DNA from: Thermotogota bacterium
Lineage (GTDB): Bacteria > Thermotogota > Thermotogae > Thermotogales > DSM-5069
Assembly (NCBI GenBank): GCA_029551145.1
Contig: JAKPGA010000017.1
Span: forward strand, 1-64,000
Direction of reading: 5' to 3'
Length of the DNA stretch: 64,000 bases
Shown here piece after piece: positions 41,804-50,759 of this stretch. Both the position numbers and the translations under genes were made by a program. Positions within the stretch are counted from its first letter, which is position 1, and each line of letters begins with the position of its first letter. The notes beneath the pieces are model-generated. The model searched no databases and was not told the origin of the DNA. It saw only the letters and a program-made list of their open reading frames with translations.

Positions 41804-43492
41804 ATGAAAAAGATCCTGGTAACTGTGCTTGTGGGGATTTTGCTAACAGTTCTTGCGGGATGTTTTGTGATCAAACAAGCTGATACTACAAACGATTCTC
41901 TGAGTGGTGACGATGTATTGTTAATAGCAAAGGCTATCTTTGACCAAGTGAATTCAACACAGAAGCTACCCGAAGAGTGTTTGAGAACATGGCAAGTGAA
42001 AGGAGAATCCGTTGACAGAATAAAACTGGCTGATGCTTCCTACTTGATGGCCAAGTTTCTCGTGGAGTTTTGCGGTTCTTCACAAAAACCGACCGGAATA
42101 AAATATCTTCCAGTTGAACTACCTAATGGTTTTGAGACAGGAGATCTTGGGCTTTTAGATCTCGATGCAACATGTACCACGGCGGAATTCTGCTCGGCAG
42201 TTTCGAATTTTGTCAGTGACATTGAAAAGACCAAGGTACTGCCAAGTTCTGTTTCGATAAACATAAACAATTTGCAAAGAGAGATTTCGCTTGATGTTTT
42301 TATCCCAACTTTGGCGAAAATTCTTAATGACATAAATGGCACGGGAACTATGGCTAATGAAGTGACTTTTTGCAGCGCTTTATTACCTTTCTCATGGCCA
42401 GCAAAGATAAAGGCCGTATGGGTCTGGGGAACTACGTTGGCAAATTCTGGAGTCGAACAAACACTGCAGAGAATAAAAGAATTAGGTGTAACAGATGTTC
42501 TCTTGCTCGTCAAGGGAACTTCCGGAACAGTTAACTGGCCATCCAAAGTTGCACTTGGATTCGCATCTGATACGACCGTACTTCCCAAGGCTGCACAGTA
42601 CTGCAAAACCAATGGTCTAAGACTTCATGTCTGGTTTGTCTGCAATCAGGATGAGAAATTCGCCAATACCTATCCCGAATACAAGATGTACGGAATACCA
42701 AAGGTACAGGGTGGGGAACTTCAAAGGGCTGGAAAATCAATTGATTTTGTCGGATCACAGACTTATAGAGAGTACTTGAAATCGCTTATTGCTGAAGTCA
42801 TAGAGAACTATGATCCGGATGGCTTGCACTTTGATTACATAAGATACCCTACCGGAGCATGGGGTTGGGGACCAGCAGAGCTTGACAGAGCCAGAGAAAA
42901 CGGTTTGAGCGAATCTGACATAGAATATCTAGAACAGCTCGCTATTCAAACCTGGGGAACTGGAGGCGACAATCAGTCATTCATAAATGCATACCTCAGT
43001 GACGACGCCACCGTAACAAAGTGGGTAGAACTGCGATCGGCTAATGTCCTTGATTTTCTGAATGAACTATCTGAATACGCAAAACACATCAAACCAGATC
43101 TCATCGTAAGTGCTGCTTTGATGCCAGAACCTGGTAGTTCCGATCCCACCGAAAGAGAAAGAGCGTTTGGATTAGTTCATTATGGTCAGAATTATGAATC
43201 ATTCGGGTACACATGCGAAATGATCATACCTATGGCTTACCACAGAGACTATGGAAAAGACATAACTTGGATAACCGATACCATCCTTTCGGGAACAAAG
43301 GAACAAGTTCAGCAAAACAAAGTGGTTGTTGGTCTACAAGGTTATTCACCTGTAACAGGTGACGAACTAAGTCAAGCTGTTAAGAACTGTCTTGACAAGA
43401 ATGCTGATGGAGTATGTGTCTTTAGAGCTGGTACAGTGCTTGACACTGAAAGAGAAACACCTTTGAAAGAAATACTAAGACAGTACAAATAA
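41804..43492 (+). CDS. Lipoprotein with GHL10-type glycosidase domain
   Basis: A 562-aa secreted lipoprotein: signal KKILVTVLVGILLTVLAGC with lipobox LAGC (Cys19). Residues ~30-200 form a helical N-terminal region of unknown function. From ~205 to the end is a GHL10 (PF02638-like) TIM barrel: AVWVWGTTLANSG, VTDVLLLVKGTSG, LHFDYIRYPTGAWGWGP with the likely acid/base region, and IPMAYHRDYGK. It should cut an oligo- or polysaccharide at the cell surface. A cytoplasmic paralogue is encoded 0.8 kb downstream. Substrate not known; amino-sugar glycan inferred from neighbours. Confidence 0.85.
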   Translation: MKKILVTVLVGILLTVLAGCFVIKQADTTNDSLSGDDVLLIAKAIFDQVNSTQKLPEECLRTWQVKGESVDRIKLADASYLMAKFLVEFCGSSQKPTGIKYLPVELPNGFETGDLGLLDLDATCTTAEFCSAVSNFVSDIEKTKVLPSSVSININNLQREISLDVFIPTLAKILNDINGTGTMANEVTFCSALLPFSWPAKIKAVWVWGTTLANSGVEQTLQRIKELGVTDVLLLVKGTSGTVNWPSKVALGFASDTTVLPKAAQYCKTNGLRLHVWFVCNQDEKFANTYPEYKMYGIPKVQGGELQRAGKSIDFVGSQTYREYLKSLIAEVIENYDPDGLHFDYIRYPTGAWGWGPAELDRARENGLSESDIEYLEQLAIQTWGTGGDNQSFINAYLSDDATVTKWVELRSANVLDFLNELSEYAKHIKPDLIVSAALMPEPGSSDPTERERAFGLVHYGQNYESFGYTCEMIIPMAYHRDYGKDITWITDTILSGTKEQVQQNKVVVGLQGYSPVTGDELSQAVKNCLDKNADGVCVFRAGTVLDTERETPLKEILRQYK

Positions 43493-43559
43493 GGTTCTAA
43501 AACCTTGGAAGCAGGTTGCGCGGAGACTCATTACACATGTGAGGAGGGACTCTTGAAAA

Positions 43560-44321
43560 ATGGGATCGAACAAGCATGAAACTCGTGATCTTAGTCTAAT
43601 GAGAGAGTATCATTCCAGAATCCAGGAGACACTCAAGCAAATTGTCGAACACGAAACAGAGAAAATTCAAAACCTGGCTCAGAGATCATACCAAGCGGTG
43701 AGAAGTGGTGGTTTGATCTATGCCTTCGGCACGGGTCATTCTCACATGTTGGCAGAAGAAATCTTTTATCGTGCAGGAGGTATTGCTCCAGTCTATCCCG
43801 TGCTCTTGAGTTCGTTAATGCTTCACGAAAGGGCTGTACTCAGTTCCAAATTAGAGAGAATTGGTGGAATAGGACAAGCCATTGTTTCTGATCTACCCAT
43901 TTCGTCCCGCGATGTGGTCTTAGTATTCTCCAACTCAGGTTCCAATTCTGTGATAGTTACATTCACCGCTGAAGCCAAAAAAAGAGGAGCCTATGTCGCA
44001 GCAATCACATCTTTAGAGCACTCAAGGAGCATCGAACCGCGAAATGAACTTGGAAAAAGGCTCTACGAGATTGCGGATCTGACTATTGACAACCATGTGC
44101 CTTATGGTGATGTGTGTTTGAAGGTAAACAACGCTGCCTGTGGACCTTTGTCGACGATTTGTGGTGTATTCATTATAAACTCCGTCATCAGTGAAATCGT
44201 GGCACTATTCGAAAAAGATGGCATCACCCCTCCTGTCTTTTTGAGTGCGAATATACCCGATGGTGATGAAACAAATATGGCACTGGTTTCAAAATACCGT
44301 GGACTGATTCCCATTTTCTGA
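43560..44321 (+). CDS. SIS domain phosphosugar-binding protein (UPF0309 type)
   Basis: A 253-aa single-SIS protein. IYAFGTGHSHMLAEEIFYRAGG and VLVFSNSGSNSV are its sugar-phosphate sites; LEHSRSIEPRNELGKRLYEIADL and NHVPYGDVCL are UPF0309 marks. Related proteins are linked to MurNAc or amino-sugar phosphate handling. ATG at 43560 lies 11 bases after AGGAGGG; ATG at 43599 is an alternative. Probably an isomerase or etherase-like step in amino-sugar breakdown. Confidence 0.8.
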   Translation: MGSNKHETRDLSLMREYHSRIQETLKQIVEHETEKIQNLAQRSYQAVRSGGLIYAFGTGHSHMLAEEIFYRAGGIAPVYPVLLSSLMLHERAVLSSKLERIGGIGQAIVSDLPISSRDVVLVFSNSGSNSVIVTFTAEAKKRGAYVAAITSLEHSRSIEPRNELGKRLYEIADLTIDNHVPYGDVCLKVNNAACGPLSTICGVFIINSVISEIVALFEKDGITPPVFLSANIPDGDETNMALVSKYRGLIPIF

Positions 44322-44341
44322 AACTTCGAGGTGTCTTTGAG

Positions 44342-45538
44342 ATGACAATGAATTGTCAAGGAAGATACTCCGTTGTACCAAATAGTATTCGAGGAATTTG
44401 GGTATGGGGCACATCAATATCAGAGTATGGGATAGAAAAAGCTGTAGAGGAGTTCAAAGAAATGGGAATAACCGATGTTTTCTTACTGGTGAAGGGAACT
44501 ATGGGGAGGGTATGCTGGCCTTCAAAGATAGCTTTAGCAACTTCTCAAGATGTGAGTGTACTTCCTCGAACTCGGGCAGCCTGCAGCGAAAACAATTTGA
44601 GGTTCCACGCTTGGTTCATAATCACTCAAGACAAGACCTATCTTGAGCAAAACTGGACTTCTGGTATGTGGGGAATTCCGATTGAATCAGAGCCAGTGCA
44701 AGAATACAGATTAGGAGAACACAGATGCTTCAGGATTTCAACAGCAGTGGTTGATTTTGCATCTGATATACGTTACAAAGAATACGTACTTTCATTAATA
44801 GCGGAAGTCATAAATGATTATGCACCTGATGGAATTCACCTGGACTACATCAGATATCCAAATGGGGCATGGGGTTGGGGACCAGTTCAGCTGCAGAGAG
44901 CAAAATCCATCGGACTCAAGGTCGATTCGCTCCTTGTACAAGCCATTAGAACTTGGGGAACAGGCGGTGACCAAAGAAACTTCGTTGACTTATTCATGCA
45001 AGGCAACCCCGATGTAGTCAAATGGTCAGAGTTGAAGGCAAACGATGTCAGGGACTTTCTACAAGAGATTAGATGCTTGGTGAGGAGAATGGAACCTTCC
45101 ATGCTGATCAGCGCTGCATTGATTCCAGAAGGCGGCAATGTTGACCCATATGAAAGAAGTTTTGCTCTTGTGAATTTCGGTCAAAGGTATTCAGATTTTT
45201 CTGAAGCATGCGATTTCATTTTGCCAATGGCTTATCATCGTGAGCTAAACAAACCCATTTCGTGGGTTCTTGATGTATTCAATGGCACCGCACAAATGAT
45301 AACCAATAGATCAAAGATCGTCATGGGAATCCAAGCGCACGGTGGAATATCAATCAATGAAACGTTTGACGTTTTCAATGTGTTGAAGAAATCCGGTGCA
45401 GATGGTATTTGCTTCTTTGCTTTTCACGAGATATTCAAGAATGAAAAAACAAAGGAATTCTTCCGAAGGAGCCTGATTGAAGATTATAACCAACGGGATA
45501 TTTCGTATCCCCAAAATTCTGAAGGGAGGTTTCATTAA
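44342..45538 (+). CDS. Cytoplasmic GHL10-type glycosidase
   Basis: A 398-aa paralogue of the lipoprotein's catalytic half without signal peptide: GIWVWGTSISEYG, VTDVFLLVKGTMG-like ITDVFLLVKGT, IHLDYIRYPNGAWGWGP and ILPMAYHRELNK align along the whole length. It probably trims imported oligosaccharides that the surface enzyme released. It starts 20 bases after the SIS gene and its TAA overlaps the next ATG. Confidence 0.85.
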   Translation: MTMNCQGRYSVVPNSIRGIWVWGTSISEYGIEKAVEEFKEMGITDVFLLVKGTMGRVCWPSKIALATSQDVSVLPRTRAACSENNLRFHAWFIITQDKTYLEQNWTSGMWGIPIESEPVQEYRLGEHRCFRISTAVVDFASDIRYKEYVLSLIAEVINDYAPDGIHLDYIRYPNGAWGWGPVQLQRAKSIGLKVDSLLVQAIRTWGTGGDQRNFVDLFMQGNPDVVKWSELKANDVRDFLQEIRCLVRRMEPSMLISAALIPEGGNVDPYERSFALVNFGQRYSDFSEACDFILPMAYHRELNKPISWVLDVFNGTAQMITNRSKIVMGIQAHGGISINETFDVFNVLKKSGADGICFFAFHEIFKNEKTKEFFRRSLIEDYNQRDISYPQNSEGRFH

Positions 45539-46812
45539 TGAGAAAGTTGTTTTGTTCGATGGTACTGGTATGCGTTTTGTCTGTGTTCATGTTAGGGGCA
45601 GAGGTAACATTCTGGTTCGCTGGAGGAGATCCTCAACTCGACCTTCCCATTGTCAAAAAGCAGATAGCAGATTTTGAGAAAGCCACAGGAATCAAAGTCA
45701 ATCTGGTGGTCATCCCTTGGGCTGAGGACCCACACACAAAACTCGATGTTGCCATAATGTCCGGAAAGGCTCCAGACTTGGCAAAAGTGGGATCACCGAG
45801 AGAACACGCACTTGCTTGGTCAAAGTCCGTAGAGCCTCTCGAGAAATATCTGCCAAAGGATTTCCTGAACAGCTTCTCAAAGTCGGTTCTTCTGGGAAGT
45901 ACATACAAGATGAATAGTCCACAAGAACTAAGCGGTAAGATCGTCGGGGTACCGTATTTCTGTCATACAAGGGTAGTTCTTTATAGAAAGGACATCCTCG
46001 CCGAAAGAGGTTTACCAGAGCCATCTTCTAACTGGACATGGAACGATTTTCTGGAGTATGCGAAACGCCTCACATTTGACAGAAACAACGACGGACAGAT
46101 CGATGTCTATGGTTTTGGTGCATCGGCTCAGTATGCCTACCAATTGATGATCTGGGTTTGGCAAGCAGGGGGAACTATGATAAACGAAAAGGGTGCGCCA
46201 ACAATAAACACTGAAGCATTCTACAAAGGAGCAAAGTTCTTTGTCGACCTTTTCAGAACATTCAAGGTTGTTCAACCAGGTGCTGTGAACGCAAACTTGG
46301 CAGATGTTCGTCGTCAACTTGTCGCCGGGCAAGTCGCAATGTACATCGACACAGGCGATGCTGGCCCTGCTCTCAGAAAAGAGCTTGGTGACAAAGTTGG
46401 TGCTGTTGTACTACCTACTAATCCTGAAACAGGAAGAAGAACGTCGTATTACGGTGCAGATGTATTTGTAATACCTTCATCTGCTAAGCACAAAGAAGAA
46501 GCTGCAAAGCTCCTAATGTGGCTGTGTGGCAAAGAAAATATGCTGGAGTATTGCAATGTGGCCGGATTCGTACCATCAAGAACAGATGCCGCGGAGGAAT
46601 ATGTTTCTAATGATCCAATTATGGAGGCATTCGCTCAACAAATGTCTGATTCAAATCCGTGGGTTGAACATCCAGAATACTCCGCTTTCACAAGAATAAT
46701 AAAGGCCGCTATTCAAGATGTTCTCTCAGGCAAACTATCACTTGAAGACGGTTTGAAAAGAGCCCAACAGGAATTAGAGGCACATCTGAAGGAAAAAGGT
46801 TACTCGTGGTAG
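45538..46812 (+). CDS. ABC sugar transporter solute-binding protein
   Basis: A 424-aa family 1 binding protein. Signal KLFCSMVLVCVLSVFMLGAE is followed by VTFWFAGGDPQLDLP and the typical GKAPDLAKVG, RLTFDRNNDGQIDVYGFG and YYGADVFVIPSSAKHKEEA. It delivers oligosaccharide to the two permeases downstream. The start overlaps the stop of the glycosidase gene (TAATG). Confidence 0.93.
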   Translation: MRKLFCSMVLVCVLSVFMLGAEVTFWFAGGDPQLDLPIVKKQIADFEKATGIKVNLVVIPWAEDPHTKLDVAIMSGKAPDLAKVGSPREHALAWSKSVEPLEKYLPKDFLNSFSKSVLLGSTYKMNSPQELSGKIVGVPYFCHTRVVLYRKDILAERGLPEPSSNWTWNDFLEYAKRLTFDRNNDGQIDVYGFGASAQYAYQLMIWVWQAGGTMINEKGAPTINTEAFYKGAKFFVDLFRTFKVVQPGAVNANLADVRRQLVAGQVAMYIDTGDAGPALRKELGDKVGAVVLPTNPETGRRTSYYGADVFVIPSSAKHKEEAAKLLMWLCGKENMLEYCNVAGFVPSRTDAAEEYVSNDPIMEAFAQQMSDSNPWVEHPEYSAFTRIIKAAIQDVLSGKLSLEDGLKRAQQELEAHLKEKGYSW

Positions 46813-46821
46813 AGGATCAGC

Positions 46822-46843
46822 AGGGGAGGATTCCACCTCCCCT
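46822..46843 (+). terminator. Intercistronic hairpin after the binding-protein gene
   Basis: An 8-bp stem AGGGGAGG/CCTCCCCT with loop ATTCCA followed by TTTTT lies 10 bases after the stop. It likely causes partial termination and higher binding-protein levels than permease. Confidence 0.8.
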
Positions 46844-46885
46844 TTTTGCTGATATTCTGAGAGCACTTTCTGAGGTGATAAAAGG

Positions 46886-47767
46886 GTGAAAAGACGTGTA
46901 AAGGAAAATCTCATTGCTTATGCGTTTTGTGCACCAGCCTACACGATCTTCACGATATTCCTTTTCATTCCAATCGTATGGGTCGTTTTTCTAAGTCTCA
47001 AAGACTTCAGCATCGTGACTTTCTATTCTGCGAAATTCGTGGGTTTCAGAAATTATCTGAGACTTGCAAAGGATCAGATCTTTTTGAGATCAATTGTCAA
47101 TACGATCTATTTCACACTTTTATATGTGCCGGGCAACACGATCTTGGGATTGATCTTTGCTTTGCTGCTGAACAAGCCGTTCAAAGGTCGAGACTTTTTC
47201 AGACTCGCTCTGTTCATTCCTAATGTAATTCCGATGGTTGTTGTGAGTATAATCTGGTCTTTGATATTCTCTTCAAGCACGACAGGCATAGCAAATCGCA
47301 TACTCATATCCTTGCACTTGAAACCGATAGAATGGTTGAGTGATTACAGATATGCACTCATTGCTGTTGGAATAGTTTTAATTTGGAGCGGTTTCGGCTA
47401 CAGAATGTTGATCTTTCTTGCGGGACTTCAGAATATACCCGATGAATTGTACGAAGCTGCAGCTCTGGACGGCGCAACAAAGTGGCAGATTACATTCAAA
47501 ATAACCTTACCACTTCTGAGACCGACGACCTTTTTTGTTATCACCACTTCTCTGATTAACTCGTTCCAAGTCTTTACACCTATTTACATAATGACTGGAG
47601 GAGGACCTGGATATTCCACAACCACGATCGTGAATTACCTATATACAAAGGGCTTTAGTGAGTTTCAAATGGGTTATGCATCAGCCATAAGTGTTGTCTT
47701 ACTTGTCATCATACTTGCTTTGACTTTTGTTCAGAGAAAGATCGGCAGAGAAGACATCATATTTTAG
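46886..47767 (+). CDS. ABC sugar transporter permease (MalF type)
   Basis: A 293-aa inner-membrane protein with six helices. The EAA loop that docks the ATPase is ELYEAAALDGATKWQITFKITLP. N-terminal ENLIAYAFCAPAYTIFTIFLFIP is typical of MalF-like sugar permeases. Start GTG at 46886 after AGGTGATAAAAGG. Partner of the next gene. Confidence 0.93.
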   Translation: MKRRVKENLIAYAFCAPAYTIFTIFLFIPIVWVVFLSLKDFSIVTFYSAKFVGFRNYLRLAKDQIFLRSIVNTIYFTLLYVPGNTILGLIFALLLNKPFKGRDFFRLALFIPNVIPMVVVSIIWSLIFSSSTTGIANRILISLHLKPIEWLSDYRYALIAVGIVLIWSGFGYRMLIFLAGLQNIPDELYEAAALDGATKWQITFKITLPLLRPTTFFVITTSLINSFQVFTPIYIMTGGGPGYSTTTIVNYLYTKGFSEFQMGYASAISVVLLVIILALTFVQRKIGREDIIF

Positions 47768-47778
47768 AGGTGAAGCTG

Positions 47779-48618
47779 ATGAAATCGCAGAACTGGTGGC
47801 TATATGTTGTTAAGTATCTCTTAGTCATATCTGCATGCACCTTTACTCTTCTACCGTTGATATGGGTTATCGTAAGATCCATAGAACCCGATACAGGTAT
47901 AGAATCATATTCTTTGATTCCCAGAAGCATCACCTTTGAAAATTACCCTGCCGCGTGGAATTATCCCACGGTTATCGATGAGAATGTTACGCTCGGTACC
48001 ATGTTGTTCAACAGCTTATTTGTGGCAGGCATAGTGACACTGGTCAGCATCTTCTTTGATTCCATGGCTGGATATGCCTTGGCGAGAAAGAATTTCGTCG
48101 GGAAGAAAGTGTTGTTCTGGCTGGCTTTGTCGACACTAATGATACCTTTTTATGCTGTTGCAATACCCATGTATATAATAACCATACGCTTTGGTATGTA
48201 TGACAGCTTAGCCGCACTCATCATTCCGTTCACAGCGAGTGGGTTCGGTGTATTTATGTTCAGGCAGAGTTTCTTATCAATACCTGCAGATTTTGAACAG
48301 GCTGCCAAAGCCGATGGAGCAAATGATTTCTACATATACTGGAGAATCATGTTGCCAATGGTAAAACCAACTGTTGCAACCATGGTGGTCTTCAAAGTCC
48401 TATGGTCATGGGGCCAGTTTTTCTGGCCACTTCTGGTCATACAGGATTACTCTAAAATGCCAATCAACCTGGGGCTTGCAATGTTTAGGGGTCATAATAT
48501 CACACGCTGGGGACTCCTGTGTGCGGGCATGATTGTTGCTACATTACCAATCCTTGTGATATTTCTGATGTGCCAAAAATGGTATGTCGAGGGACTCAGC
48601 GGTGGCTTGAAGGGATAA
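47779..48618 (+). CDS. ABC sugar transporter permease (MalG type)
   Basis: About 279 aa with six helices; the EAA loop is FEQAAKADGANDFYIYWRIMLP, and the C-terminal QKWYVEGLSGGLKG is diagnostic of MalG-type permeases. ATG at 47779 sits 5 bases after AGAGGTGA; GTG at 47770 is in frame. No ATPase gene is present in the locus, so a shared MsiK-like ATPase encoded elsewhere is implied. Confidence 0.93.
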   Translation: MKSQNWWLYVVKYLLVISACTFTLLPLIWVIVRSIEPDTGIESYSLIPRSITFENYPAAWNYPTVIDENVTLGTMLFNSLFVAGIVTLVSIFFDSMAGYALARKNFVGKKVLFWLALSTLMIPFYAVAIPMYIITIRFGMYDSLAALIIPFTASGFGVFMFRQSFLSIPADFEQAAKADGANDFYIYWRIMLPMVKPTVATMVVFKVLWSWGQFFWPLLVIQDYSKMPINLGLAMFRGHNITRWGLLCAGMIVATLPILVIFLMCQKWYVEGLSGGLKG

Positions 48619-48663
48619 TAACCATCTTGCGTCTCAATCGCAGAGTGTTAGGGGCGTGATTGT

Positions 48664-49752
48664 GTGAAAGTCGGTTTGTTCGAAATGAACCTGTCTTTTC
48701 CCACAGGACTATCTATGGCAGGTTATGTTCAGCGAAATGGTATTTCAACGGGTTACCACGACCCGTTGAAAGTATTCTGCATCTATCTGTGCGAAGATGA
48801 GAAAGAGGTAGCGATACTGGTGTTTGACCTTCTCACTATTCCAGAGAATTTCCCTCGAAAGATTGAAAATACAGAACTCATACCTGTTGCCACTCATACA
48901 CATTCTGGCCCAAAACCCGATTTGGTCAGAGACATTCTGGAATCTTACGCTGAAAAAGCGTTACTCGGTGCCAAGCAAAGCGCATCAGATTTGATCAAGG
49001 TAACGGTGAGGCGATTTGCTGTGTCCGATGTCTGTGATTTCCGGGATAAACCAGAAAGCAGTGCCATACCAGCCCGTTTAATTGAATTTGAGACTGTAGA
49101 ACGATTATTCTCGATACTCTTGTTCCCATGCCATCCTACCGTCTTAGGGCCGGAGAATTTGCTCTATTCATCAGATCTGATTGGGAGCATCCGGGAGAAA
49201 TTGCGGGCAACGCTCAACCATCCTGTCGTATTCCTCAATTCTTGTTGTGGTAACATAAGCACACATAGAACAAGGAGAGACAGATCTTTTTCAGAAGTTG
49301 AGAGGCTATCGGATCTCTTTCTTGACCAGTTTTCTCCTGTGACTGTGTGTCAAATACTGAAACCAGAAGGACTTCTAATAGTCGAAAGAGAATTTGAAGT
49401 GAGATTTGTTCAGAAGAACATTAATGAACTGATGCTCGATGAAAGAGACCTTCCAGGTGCACTTCTGCTTAAGAAACGCATCAATTCACCAAAGAACAGC
49501 AGAGTGAGAATATCATTTCTCAAGATGAATCCGCTCAAATTCGTATTTGTACCGTTCGAGCTGTTTTTCGAGTTTTCAAGATTGATTCCATTAGACGCGC
49601 CAGTTTTCATTGCATGTTATGCAAACTCGCCCGCTTCTTATGTGGTCCCAAAAAGCGTGAAGTCGGGTTACGAGTGGTTGGCATCACCGTATTCTGACGA
49701 TACGGAGATGAATCTGCTGGCGTTAGTATCCGATGAGTTGAAAAAACTGTGA
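48664..49752 (+). CDS. Neutral ceramidase-like metal-dependent amidase, cytoplasmic
   Basis: A 362-aa protein with the neutral/alkaline ceramidase N-terminal fold. MAGYVQRNGISTGYHDPL, VATHTHSGP (zinc histidines), LFPCHPTVLGPENLLYSSDL (zinc His) and FLNSCCGNIS align with successive ceramidase active-site segments. There is no signal peptide, and the C-terminal Ig-like domain is missing. Ceramidases hydrolyse an N-acyl amide. In this amino-sugar locus without nagA, the likely substrate is an N-acetyl amino sugar or its phosphate (inference). GTG start. Confidence 0.75.
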   Translation: MKVGLFEMNLSFPTGLSMAGYVQRNGISTGYHDPLKVFCIYLCEDEKEVAILVFDLLTIPENFPRKIENTELIPVATHTHSGPKPDLVRDILESYAEKALLGAKQSASDLIKVTVRRFAVSDVCDFRDKPESSAIPARLIEFETVERLFSILLFPCHPTVLGPENLLYSSDLIGSIREKLRATLNHPVVFLNSCCGNISTHRTRRDRSFSEVERLSDLFLDQFSPVTVCQILKPEGLLIVEREFEVRFVQKNINELMLDERDLPGALLLKKRINSPKNSRVRISFLKMNPLKFVFVPFELFFEFSRLIPLDAPVFIACYANSPASYVVPKSVKSGYEWLASPYSDDTEMNLLALVSDELKKL

Positions 49753-49778
49753 TTGCTTGGTGTGGAGGTATCGAAGAA

Positions 49779-50735
49779 ATGAAGTTCATGGGTGTAGATG
49801 CTGGTGGTACTAAGACAAGAATGATTTTGTGCGATGAGAACGGCAACATTCTCTCCTCTGTACTTGGAGGTCCTGGGAATCATCTCGATATAGGAATTGA
49901 TGGTTTGAAAAACACTCTTTTGGATTGTTTGCAATCTGTTCATCATGATCTGAGAGAAATAGATGCGTGCGTTCTGGGACTCTCTGGTGCAGGTTTTTCG
50001 CAAAAAAGCTGTAACAGACTTTGTGAACTCATACGGCCTGTAATACCAGCCAGGAAACTCCTGGTTGTGAATGATTGTGTCATTGCTCTGAAAGGTTCCT
50101 TTGGGCCTGAGAGGAGATCAGGGACCTTGATTGTTGCCGGTACAGGTTCGATGGTCATAGGTCTCGATTGTAACGGCCAGTTGTACAGAACAGGAGGCTG
50201 GGGACACATCATAGGTGATGTCTGGAGTGCATATGGAATTGCTTTCGAAGCTATCAAAGAAGTGATGAGGTATTGGGAAGATAGAGGAGAATTCACAACT
50301 CTCGTTAATCATGTTGAAAGTTTCTTGGACTTGCATTCTGTGGATGATGTACTAAGATATTTTTACGTCCAGAAGCCTTCCAAGAGCCATTTAGCCTCCT
50401 TCGCACCTTTTGTTCTCGAAAGCGCCCGATACGGGGATCGCATTGCTCAAACAATCGTACAAAGGGCCGTTGATGAATTAGTGCAAGCAATAACACCTGT
50501 CATAAAAAGCGTCAACAGCGACTTTCTTTCTTACACTGGTGGATTGTTTAGGAATCCATATTTTCTCAGTTCAGTTCAAAACGGCGTGAAAAGAACCTTG
50601 AACATACCTCTTAGCGAACCATATCTACCACCTATAGGTGGCGCACTAATCATGGCAATTGAATCTATTATACCCACGAAAGAAGAAATTGTGCAGAACC
50701 TGAAGAAACAATTCAAAGAGTTTGAAAACTCATGA
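49779..50735 (+). CDS. BadF/BcrAD family kinase, probable N-acetylglucosamine kinase
   Basis: About 318 aa. ASKHA ATPase marks are FMGVDAGGTKTRMILCDENG (phosphate 1), GTLIVAGTGSMVIGL (phosphate 2), GGWGHIIGDVWSAYGIAFEAI and the adenosine motif TGGLFRNPYF. Eukaryotic and bacterial GlcNAc kinases belong to this family. It would phosphorylate the monosaccharide released by GH20. ATG at 49779 follows GGAGG. Confidence 0.85.
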   Translation: MKFMGVDAGGTKTRMILCDENGNILSSVLGGPGNHLDIGIDGLKNTLLDCLQSVHHDLREIDACVLGLSGAGFSQKSCNRLCELIRPVIPARKLLVVNDCVIALKGSFGPERRSGTLIVAGTGSMVIGLDCNGQLYRTGGWGHIIGDVWSAYGIAFEAIKEVMRYWEDRGEFTTLVNHVESFLDLHSVDDVLRYFYVQKPSKSHLASFAPFVLESARYGDRIAQTIVQRAVDELVQAITPVIKSVNSDFLSYTGGLFRNPYFLSSVQNGVKRTLNIPLSEPYLPPIGGALIMAIESIIPTKEEIVQNLKKQFKEFENS

Positions 50736-50759
50736 ATTCTTTGAGAAAGGGAGATTGAG

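Noticed and set aside
42040-42612. 190-aa minus-strand frame inside the GHL10 lipoprotein gene
   Set aside because: Antisense to a clear coding gene and without recognisable domains.
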